From Hyphococcus luteus (GTDB lineage: Bacteria > Pseudomonadota > Alphaproteobacteria > Caulobacterales > Parvularculaceae), in contig NZ_PJCH01000005.1 of assembly GCF_002943565.1 (NCBI RefSeq), positions 682,001 through 746,000 of the forward strand: a DNA stretch of 64,000 nucleotides, in the 5' to 3' direction. Under the pieces are notes generated by a model. The model was not told the DNA's origin and did not search any database. It was given only the letters and a program-made list of their open reading frames with translations. Both the position numbers and the translations under genes were made by a program. Positions 40,832-47,961 of the stretch are shown here, piece after piece. How positions within the stretch are numbered: position 1 is the first letter of the stretch; each line of letters begins with the position of its first letter.

Positions 40832-42172
40832 ATGTTTGACGAGGCGGCCCCGCATAGCGAGACGAAGTCAAAGAAGACCGAGGCCTGGCGAGACGCCATG
40901 CGAGCGGGATTGACGCTTTTGTCCGGCGGAAGGCCGGAGGAAGCTGTCGCGCAAATCGAGCGCGCCGCTGGCGAATGTCCGGAGCACATTCCAACCGCGC
41001 TCAATTTAGCCGCGGCGCTGCATTGCAGCCGAGCGCATGACCGCGCGCTTGCAGCGTTCGAAGCCGTATTGCGGCGCGATACTGGTGCGCCGGAGGCGCA
41101 TCACGGACGCGGCCTTGCCCTGCACGCCCTCGGGCGGCGCGAGGAAGCGCTGGAGGCGTTCCGCAGCGCCACGCGCCTTGCGCCGGGTCTCGCCCGGAGC
41201 TGGGCGTCGATCGCCGACATCACGCCCGACGAAGGGGAACGGCAGCATGCGATCGGCGAGACGGCGCGGGCACGGGAGTGCGCCTGCCATAAGGATGGCG
41301 CAAAGACACGAGATTTGCAGAAATGCGTTAGCGCGATGCTCGCGGCGAAGCGGCATGAGGACGCTACCGGATTTGTGGAAGCGAACCGCGATTATCTTGA
41401 CGCGCCAACGTATCATGACCTGATGGCGCGCTGCGCCTATCGCCGCGGCGCGTTCGAAGCCGCATTCCACGCGTCATTGGACGCGCTGCACAGTCTCGAT
41501 GTGCAATCGATCCCCCCTTGCCCGAAACCCAACCCCTTCGATCCGGACTGCGCCGTCGAGGTTGTGGCGGAGCTTTGCGGGATCCTCGAAGGCCAGGGCG
41601 TGCAGGGTTTCCTTGCCGCGGGGACGCTGCTCGGCATGTGGCGCGAGGGTCATCCGCTCGGCCATGACCGGGACGCGGATGTTGGCGTCATTCGCGGACC
41701 CGACATCGCAGGGATTATCCGGCGGCATCCGGATTTGATGCTGGCGCATGACGCCCGGCCAGGCGACCGGTACTTCGCACTCACCTATAGGCAGGTCGCG
41801 ATAGACATATTCGTCCATGACGTGCGCAACGATCATCTCGTCTGCGGGGTCAGCGATATACCCGGCGACATTCAGTGGAGGTTTTCGCCTTTTGCGTTGC
41901 GCCGTATCGAAATCTCGGGGCGCGAATGGATGATCCCTCATGACGCCGAACGTTACCTCACAGAGAGCTATGGCCGCGGCTGGCGAACGCCCGACAAGGG
42001 CTTCGCCTCTGCGATCAACTCGCCGGCGCTTTCCGGCGTGAACGTCTACACGCGCGCCTATTACGCCGCGACGCGCGCGAAGCGCGTGCTGCTTCAGGGC
42101 GATCGCACCAAGGCGCGTGCGCTGCTGCGCCAATCCCCTGTCGCCATCGACCAAGCCGTCGTCGAAAACTAA
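40832..42172 (+). CDS. TPR + LicD/fukutin-like nucleotidyltransferase, lasso locus 2
   Basis: 446 aa, a full-length paralogue of the protein at 27718. TPR repeats lie at about 20-125 (ALNLAAALHCSRAHDRALAAFEAVLRRD, GRGLALHALGRREEALEAFRSA). The transferase domain has GFLAAGTLLGMWREGHPLGHD and H278-D-R-D281-A-D283, then GDRYFALTYRQVAIDIFVHD. Both proteins share the ending PDKGFASAINSPALSGV. Retention next to both precursors, on the same strand, is the main evidence for a lasso-linked role. The acceptor might be the Ser/Thr residues of the core tails or a lipid or glycan. Confidence 0.75.
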   Translation: MFDEAAPHSETKSKKTEAWRDAMRAGLTLLSGGRPEEAVAQIERAAGECPEHIPTALNLAAALHCSRAHDRALAAFEAVLRRDTGAPEAHHGRGLALHALGRREEALEAFRSATRLAPGLARSWASIADITPDEGERQHAIGETARARECACHKDGAKTRDLQKCVSAMLAAKRHEDATGFVEANRDYLDAPTYHDLMARCAYRRGAFEAAFHASLDALHSLDVQSIPPCPKPNPFDPDCAVEVVAELCGILEGQGVQGFLAAGTLLGMWREGHPLGHDRDADVGVIRGPDIAGIIRRHPDLMLAHDARPGDRYFALTYRQVAIDIFVHDVRNDHLVCGVSDIPGDIQWRFSPFALRRIEISGREWMIPHDAERYLTESYGRGWRTPDKGFASAINSPALSGVNVYTRAYYAATRAKRVLLQGDRTKARALLRQSPVAIDQAVVEN

Positions 42173-42186
42173 CCGGAGGAGACAGC

Positions 42187-42260
42187 ATGCAAGAAAGTTG
42201 AATGAAGCGATTCTTGACCGCCTTTCCCGCGAAACCGTTCCGGATCCGACGATCGAATGA
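42187..42260 (+). pseudogene. Frameshifted remnant of a tiny ORF after the LicD-like gene
   Basis: A strong GGAGGAGA site precedes ATG CAA GAA AGT TGA, an immediate stop. Shifting frame by one base after the fourth codon opens a clean run, LNEAILDRLSRETVPDPTIE, ending in TGA. It may be a decayed small gene, possibly an old precursor or a coupling peptide. In locus 1 the equivalent spot has a ribosome site and the micro-ORF ATG CCC TAA. Confidence 0.3.
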
Positions 42261-42372
42261 GCATTATTCAGTGCACTGATTGCACGATATGGACCGACCT
42301 GCGCCGCAGGCCGGATGAGGGTGCTGGAGAGCCGCAACCCATTGTTTTATCGACCCTTTTTAATATTTTTGA

Positions 42373-42384
42373 CAATTGACTCCC
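42373..42384 (+). promoter_or_regulatory. Conserved 12-mer upstream of precursor 2
   Basis: CAATTGACTCCC, identical to the element at 29352-29363 and at nearly the same distance (91 bases) from the precursor start. An AT-rich stretch (42344-42372) lies immediately upstream, as in locus 1. Confidence 0.5.
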
Positions 42385-42463
42385 CTCTGGATTGAGCAGA
42401 CTTTCTCCTGGTCGCCTGACAAGCGACATCCAGCAACTCAAGTCCTCGCAAAGGAGAACTGCA

Positions 42464-42601
42464 ATGGACAGGATCAACGAAGACCGGCTCGATGACGAAT
42501 TCGAGCCGATCGAACTCGGCTCCGTCTCGGAAATGACGATGGGCGAACCCGGCGACGATGCCGAGTTCACAGGCGAAGGCAACACGAAGCCTCTGGCCTG
42601 A
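42464..42601 (+). CDS. Lasso peptide precursor 2
   Basis: 45 aa. The leader (1-26) holds DDEFEPIELGSVSEMTM, almost the same as in precursor 1, with Thr25 at position -2. The predicted core (27-45) is GEPGDDAEFTGEGNTKPLA: Gly1 and Glu8 give an 8-residue ring and an 11-residue tail. The core is unusually acidic and Gly-rich, without aromatic plugs except Phe9. AAAGGAGAA precedes the chosen ATG; an upstream in-frame ATG at 42392 lacks a ribosome site. The hairpin and B gene follow. Confidence 0.9.
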   Translation: MDRINEDRLDDEFEPIELGSVSEMTMGEPGDDAEFTGEGNTKPLA

Positions 42602-42616
42602 GCGAGCCGAAATCTG

Positions 42617-42640
42617 GTGGGGGTGCGGAAGCACCCTCAC
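42617..42640 (+). terminator. Hairpin between precursor 2 and the B gene
   Basis: A 10-bp stem (GTGGGGGTGC against GCACCCTCAC, one G-U pair) is closed by a GGAA tetraloop, 15 bases after the precursor stop, without a U-run. Same position and likely role as the palindrome at 29596-29621, though the sequence is different apart from the GGGTG core. Confidence 0.7.
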
Positions 42641-42690
42641 TCCTCATCGAAGGTCCAAACCATATTATACGCGCCAATAGAGCTACCGCC

Positions 42691-43383
42691 ATGCCCGACA
42701 ATGCCTTCTACCTTATGCAGAACGTGCATTTTTGCGATGTCGACGGCACAATTGTCTTCCTTGATGCAAATCGAAACCGGTACTCCTCGCTCACCAAAGT
42801 TCAGTCCGGATGGTTTCGAGCTCTGCAATGCGGCGAAGAATCTACGGAGACCCTCGGACTCGCGATCAGACTTCAGCAACGGGGCCTCCTCACGGCTGAC
42901 AAGGTCAACGGAAAGCCAATTGCTCCCGGACAACATTCTCGAACGACCTCCTCGCTGAGTGACAAGGCGCTGTCATCAAACAAGGAGGTTGTGTTAGAGG
43001 ACGTGACTCACTTTCTCTGGGCTCTGATGTCAACGTGGCTGCTATGGCGGACACAGCGATTAAAAATCAACACAGTACTGCGTGTTTCTCAGCGTTGGAC
43101 GACGTCGAATGGCTCCAGTGCAGACCATGCTGATGATCGGCTCGCTCGCGCCGTATCGGCCTTCAAGCAGCTCTCCGTATTCTTCATAACGACTCACGAC
43201 CAATGCCTGTTCCGAAGCTTGTTACTTGTTCGTTTTCTGGCATTGAAAAATCTCCATGCCGAATTGGTTTTCGGCGTTCGAACGGCGCCCTTCCAGGCTC
43301 ATTGCTGGGTCGAATCTCGCGGCTGCGCTTTGAACGAATTCTACGATGCCACCCATGAATTCACCAAAATTCTGTCTCTGTAG
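42691..43383 (+). CDS. Lasso maturation protein B (RRE + protease), locus 2
   Basis: 230 aa. The N-terminal PqqD-like domain (NVHFCDVDGTIVFLDANRNRYSSLTKVQSGW) should bind the leader. The C-terminal B2 protease has Cys172 (HDQCLFRSL) and His204 (FQAHCWVE). The third catalytic position, Asp in locus 1 (LND), is Glu216 here (LNE), a conservative but unusual change. It could lower activity, or the nearby Asp219 could substitute. The C gene follows 12 bases later, its ribosome site overlapping this stop codon. Confidence 0.9.
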   Translation: MPDNAFYLMQNVHFCDVDGTIVFLDANRNRYSSLTKVQSGWFRALQCGEESTETLGLAIRLQQRGLLTADKVNGKPIAPGQHSRTTSSLSDKALSSNKEVVLEDVTHFLWALMSTWLLWRTQRLKINTVLRVSQRWTTSNGSSADHADDRLARAVSAFKQLSVFFITTHDQCLFRSLLLVRFLALKNLHAELVFGVRTAPFQAHCWVESRGCALNEFYDATHEFTKILSL

Positions 43384-43395
43384 GAGATTGGCGGA

Positions 43396-45234
43396 TTGAG
43401 ATCATTCATCGCAATCTTTTGGGACGAGGACGATCCCCGAAGCGACGCTTTCGCCGCAAAGGCGAAAAAAGTGACTGAAGATGCTGAGCAGGGCTCTTGC
43501 AAGTTGGTCGAGCTCCCAGGATTCGCGGTCTATGACACTTCTGAGTGCTCATCAGGAACATCGTTTATTCACGCGCGCGACCTTGATATGGAGCAGTCTG
43601 TGGCGGTGTTTGGCGCTTTGTTCGCCAAAAGCGGAAATGGCGACGCGCAACTGTCGAATTTAAAACAAGATGAGGTGGCGCGAATTTTTAAGTCCGATGG
43701 CGCATCGATTTTTGCGGACTTTTGGGGAAACTACATTTCGTTTGTATGGAAACGTAATTCCTTGTCCGTAATAACCGACCCAACGTCGTCCATACCCTGC
43801 TTTTACACGAAAATTGACGATGTGCTCATTGTGTTTTCTCACCTGGAGAAATGTCACTTCCTGAGGCCTTCGCAGTTCACGGTGAATGAGCATTTTATTT
43901 TGACCTTGTTGGCGTACGACAAAATTCAAAATGGAGAAACCGGCCTAAACGAAGTGCGAGAGCTCATGGGTGGGAAACGCCTCCGAGCCGACAGGACGAA
44001 ATATTCGGAAGACACACTTTGGGATCCAAGGGATTTTGCATTGGATGTCTTTGAACCCGCCGTGGGTGTCGCCGCGGAAGCATTGAGGGAAACCGTCAAG
44101 GGTTGCGTTAAATCCTGGGCGACTACGTATGATAGCATCTCTGTGAATTTGTCCGGTGGATTGGATTCCACGATCGTGTTGTCTTGCCTGAGGAATGGAA
44201 ACACTCGGTACAACGCAATTCACCATGAGCTTATGTCCGGCGATCGTTCGGAGGCCGGATTCGCGCGAATGGCTGCTGACTATTGCGGTGTCGACCTCAA
44301 AACGATCGCGACCACCTCTGATGCGTTGGTCCCTGACACTTCAGAGCACCCATTTTCTGTTCGTCCGCACCGGTCTTTTTGCTCGCAAAACGTTCTCGCG
44401 AACAACGCCGAGAACATTGAAGCGATTGGTGATGGTTTGTTCACCGGCCAAGGAGGGGATCACCTCTTTTTTGCCCGGCGCGATAGTTTGGTGTTCGCAG
44501 ATTTTCTCAAGGCGCACCGGCTTTCAAGCTCTGTGGGCAGAGAGCTAGTGAATGCGGCAAAGGTTTCAAATAAGTCTATCTGGCAGGTGATGCGGGAAGC
44601 GTTTCCATACTGCTTCGGAAAGCCGCCTATGTGTAGCATCCTGAGCTCAATTCACGAGCGCACGACCGGCGTTAGTCGCAACGTGGCTGAGATTTTGAAT
44701 GGAGAGTTTCACCTGCCGGACTGGGTTTTGAACGCGCGGCAAATCCCGCCAGGGAAGTTTGGGCAGATCAACAGTTTCTATCACCTCCTCCAAATCAGGA
44801 ATCTCTTCGACCGCACTGGCGGCCGGGATGTCGTTCATCCATTGATGTCGCAACCAATCGTCGAACTTTGTCTGCGGACTCCGAGCTATCTGTTGTGTAG
44901 CGGTGGAACCAGTCGGGGGTTGATACGAGAAGCCTTTAAAGGTGAGATCCCGGATGAAATCCGAATGCGCGTGACAAAGGGGAGTGCGTCTCGATACTTC
45001 GTTGACCGCATTGAAAAAAACCGCACACAAATTGCGAATACTCTTCGAGACGGAAAATTGGTCCAACGAGGCTTGGTTCGGAGTAGCGATATCGATGCAT
45101 TCTTGTCGGACCAGAATTACCGGCTCGGCACCTTTGGCAGGTTAGCCCTGATATATTACGCAATTGACGCTTGGTTATTGCGCTGGCTGCCGGAGGACGA
45201 CGCAACGGGTCCAATTAAGCCAGCGAATGCATGA
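43396..45234 (+). CDS. Lasso cyclase C (asparagine synthetase-like), locus 2
   Basis: 612 aa from a TTG start, with TAGGAG overlapping the B stop. Full-length paralogue of the locus 1 cyclase: glutaminase-like N-domain without a catalytic Cys1, PP-loop SGGLDST (253-259), GQGGDHLFF and the shared ending region RGLIREAFKGEIPDEIRMRVTKGS. It is expected to form the Gly1-Glu8 macrolactam of precursor 2. Like B and the isopeptidase it is AT-richer than the flanking LicD-like gene. It converges with the isopeptidase, 17 bases apart. Confidence 0.92.
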   Translation: MRSFIAIFWDEDDPRSDAFAAKAKKVTEDAEQGSCKLVELPGFAVYDTSECSSGTSFIHARDLDMEQSVAVFGALFAKSGNGDAQLSNLKQDEVARIFKSDGASIFADFWGNYISFVWKRNSLSVITDPTSSIPCFYTKIDDVLIVFSHLEKCHFLRPSQFTVNEHFILTLLAYDKIQNGETGLNEVRELMGGKRLRADRTKYSEDTLWDPRDFALDVFEPAVGVAAEALRETVKGCVKSWATTYDSISVNLSGGLDSTIVLSCLRNGNTRYNAIHHELMSGDRSEAGFARMAADYCGVDLKTIATTSDALVPDTSEHPFSVRPHRSFCSQNVLANNAENIEAIGDGLFTGQGGDHLFFARRDSLVFADFLKAHRLSSSVGRELVNAAKVSNKSIWQVMREAFPYCFGKPPMCSILSSIHERTTGVSRNVAEILNGEFHLPDWVLNARQIPPGKFGQINSFYHLLQIRNLFDRTGGRDVVHPLMSQPIVELCLRTPSYLLCSGGTSRGLIREAFKGEIPDEIRMRVTKGSASRYFVDRIEKNRTQIANTLRDGKLVQRGLVRSSDIDAFLSDQNYRLGTFGRLALIYYAIDAWLLRWLPEDDATGPIKPANA

Positions 45235-45251
45235 CGCGCCGAGCGCTCTTC

Positions 45252-47870
45252 TCAATGGCCTGTTTCAATTACGCCAGCTTCCGTCAGGAAGCGGTCAATC
45301 CGGCGCCAAAGGTCTCTTATATTCGCCGGCGACGAGGGCCCGTGCCCTTCTCCCCAGTATCGTACATAGCGGGCTTCCTTGCCGGCACGATAAAGCGCAC
45401 CAAACATTTCATCGTATTGGGACATATCAAAATAATCGAGGTCGGAGTGCACCATCAGCACAGGCGCCGTTATATTCCGGGCCAAGGCGACAGGGCTGGA
45501 TTGGGCGTAAATGCCCGGCGCAGACAAGGCAGACGCGCCGAAACCGTAGGGACAGATATTGTTGACCCCTTCGCCAACACATTCGTATCGCCAACGGTTG
45601 TCCCCGCCATTCTGATCAAGATGGAAATACCTCGTGAGGCCCCGTGACCCGAAGTAATGACTAAAAAAGTCAGCCCATCCATTCATGGAAATGACGGCGG
45701 AAAATCTGTCTGATTGGCTTGCGATATAGAGAGCAAGCACTCCGCCCTGACTAAATCCGTACAGAACGACGCGTTTTGAATCAATGAACCCTGTATTGGC
45801 CACGGCGTCGAGAGTTTGCTCCACCAGTTCGTCCGAGCCCGCAATTGGTCCGGCCTGATTTCGGGCAAAATCCAGCGGGATGGCCGCTCGCAAATATACG
45901 AACCCACGGGCGGTCCAGAGATCCTTGACGGACGCTGCTGGGTAGGGCGCGTCCTTGAGTGTTTCACAGGTGCTGCCGCTGCCAACCGGATAAACTTCTA
46001 CTAGGAGCGGATACTTCAGTTTCGCATCAAAGTCCGGCGGCAGGATCAGGCAACTACGTATGTTCCTGGTTGCTTGGGGATCGGCAGGATTCGTCAGAGC
46101 ATAAGTAATCTCCATCGTCTTGGGATGATCGACTTGATTTAGATGTTCATTAATCCGCGCAAGTTCCTCAGTGCTGTGATCTTTTCGGATTATCAGCAAT
46201 CTCGTTGCAGCCCCATCGCTCACCGTGACTGCGGCCGCACGAGCCTCACGCGACGCAGCTAATACGCGTGCATCGGGATAAACAATGTTGAGTGTTTCCG
46301 TCTGAGCGCTTGGCACCGAATATTGCAGGAACTCGACCCATTGTTCGATACCATCTGCCGAAACTACCGCACCGTCCGCATCGAATGCGTTTCTCCGCTT
46401 CTCGGATGAGACACGAAATTCGTTAGACCAGCTATGAGTAGGATTGTACGTATACGAGATCGTGCTGATGTTGCGAGCACCATCCTCGGTCAGCCTCTCA
46501 ATGCCCCCTTCAGCGTCGACTCTGTAGACGCCGTCGTCAGCTTTTACGACGATTGCGCTGGAATCTGAATACAACGGATAGCCTGACACATGCTCCAGGT
46601 TAGCGGTCAGATTTCGTGCCTTTCCGTTGCATGAAAAAAGGAACCAGTCGTATCGGTTGCCTCGGAGTGGACGCGCGAAAGCGACCACGCCATCGTCTAA
46701 GAGTACCGTTCGAGCCGGGCCCGTTTCCAGGAAATAGTCGGGTTTGAGTTGGTCATTTGCCAAAACAAAATCAGCGGCATCGCACCTGTGCGCCACCGGA
46801 ACGCCGGCATCAAATACATAGAAATCACCATCCGCCGGGGTCTCTCCGGCTTGCCAGCCAAACACGGCGAACCGGTCGCCGCGGCTCGCCCAGACCAGGG
46901 AATTCGGGTCAACCGAGAACGGATGATCAATTTTAAGCTTGTCGACGCTCTTCAATTTCATCATCACAAGTGCATACCGGCGGTCGAAGACAGGGTGTGT
47001 CTCATTGGCGACCGGGCCGGCATCACCGGAAGGTCTCTCTCGCTCCGCCACCCTTGCGGAAATGATATACTTTTGGTCAGGTGATACGCGGGCGCTGGCG
47101 TAGCGCCCTTCAGCTATTACTCTCGACTTTCCTGTGGCGACATTAAATTCGATGAGTTCTCCCGGCGCCCAGTCCTCCGATCGATCTTGCTTTGTACTGA
47201 TGACTTCTGAGGAGGTTGGCCGGTCACCGCGCCAGGCAGCGTTCCACTCCCTCCAGAGATATGTCCCGGTGGTGGGACGGGAATACATCTCGGATCCGGG
47301 TTGGAGATCTCCTCGTGTCGGAAAAACAAACGAGTTCGAAGATGTCCACTCGATCCTCTCGTTCCAACGCAGCGTCGAAACATAGCGGTCACGAATGTCG
47401 GGCATCTGATTGAGGCGTACACATCGGTTCCGTCCGATCTCGCACGCGATTAATCTGTAGCGACCGAGTTTGTATTCGAGAACGACGACGTGGGTGCTCC
47501 CCGGTGATATTGCGAACAGGTAATTAGTAGCGGCCAGATCCAGACCGGGTTGAAGCACCGGCGCACGGTCATGCCCGATGTCCTTGATCCAGAGTTGATG
47601 CCCGCTCAGACGGTAGGCATACAGAGCATATGAGTAATCATGTAGCGCATTGTACGGTGGTATTTGATTGTATACGAGCCATCGGCCATCATGCGAAAAT
47701 TGCGCTTCTCCAATTCCCTCAACGCCAAGCACGTCTTCCACGGTAATGGGGCGACTGGGAATTTTTGTCGACGCCATCGCTACCGTCGGCTGCAGACCAG
47801 AGCACAAAAGGCAGCCAAGCGCGATAATAAGGCTACGTAAAGCGCTCCGTATGGCAGCATCAAAGCACAT
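45252..47870 (-). CDS. Lasso peptide isopeptidase (S9 family), locus 2
   Basis: 872 aa with a signal peptide (hydrophobic stretch about residues 9-32). Propeller-type N-domain, then the hydrolase domain with Ser707 (GFSQGGVLALY), Asp812 (HSDLDYFD) and His843 (GEGHGPSS). An insertion with three Cys lies between Ser and Asp (about 755-785), a region that differs from locus 1, where ring and loop specificity may be set. It should linearise the locus 2 lasso peptide after import. Last gene of the sigma-FecR-receptor set. Confidence 0.88.
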   Translation of the reverse strand: MCFDAAIRSALRSLIIALGCLLCSGLQPTVAMASTKIPSRPITVEDVLGVEGIGEAQFSHDGRWLVYNQIPPYNALHDYSYALYAYRLSGHQLWIKDIGHDRAPVLQPGLDLAATNYLFAISPGSTHVVVLEYKLGRYRLIACEIGRNRCVRLNQMPDIRDRYVSTLRWNERIEWTSSNSFVFPTRGDLQPGSEMYSRPTTGTYLWREWNAAWRGDRPTSSEVISTKQDRSEDWAPGELIEFNVATGKSRVIAEGRYASARVSPDQKYIISARVAERERPSGDAGPVANETHPVFDRRYALVMMKLKSVDKLKIDHPFSVDPNSLVWASRGDRFAVFGWQAGETPADGDFYVFDAGVPVAHRCDAADFVLANDQLKPDYFLETGPARTVLLDDGVVAFARPLRGNRYDWFLFSCNGKARNLTANLEHVSGYPLYSDSSAIVVKADDGVYRVDAEGGIERLTEDGARNISTISYTYNPTHSWSNEFRVSSEKRRNAFDADGAVVSADGIEQWVEFLQYSVPSAQTETLNIVYPDARVLAASREARAAAVTVSDGAATRLLIIRKDHSTEELARINEHLNQVDHPKTMEITYALTNPADPQATRNIRSCLILPPDFDAKLKYPLLVEVYPVGSGSTCETLKDAPYPAASVKDLWTARGFVYLRAAIPLDFARNQAGPIAGSDELVEQTLDAVANTGFIDSKRVVLYGFSQGGVLALYIASQSDRFSAVISMNGWADFFSHYFGSRGLTRYFHLDQNGGDNRWRYECVGEGVNNICPYGFGASALSAPGIYAQSSPVALARNITAPVLMVHSDLDYFDMSQYDEMFGALYRAGKEARYVRYWGEGHGPSSPANIRDLWRRIDRFLTEAGVIETGH

Positions 47871-47961
47871 TGGTTCAATTCCCTATTTCGGCGCTTATTA
47901 AATGGGATGACCGAGAGTCAGATCCAGCTCTCGGTCACTTCTTGTTTCGTCGCTCAGCTAG

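Noticed and set aside
40545-40913. 122-codon frame overlapping the start of the second LicD-like gene
   Set aside because: Arg/Pro/Ser-rich, no ribosome site, overlaps a well supported gene.
42392-42463. Upstream ATG extending precursor 2 by 24 residues
   Set aside because: No ribosome site there; the ATG at 42464 has AAAGGAG and gives a leader matching precursor 1.
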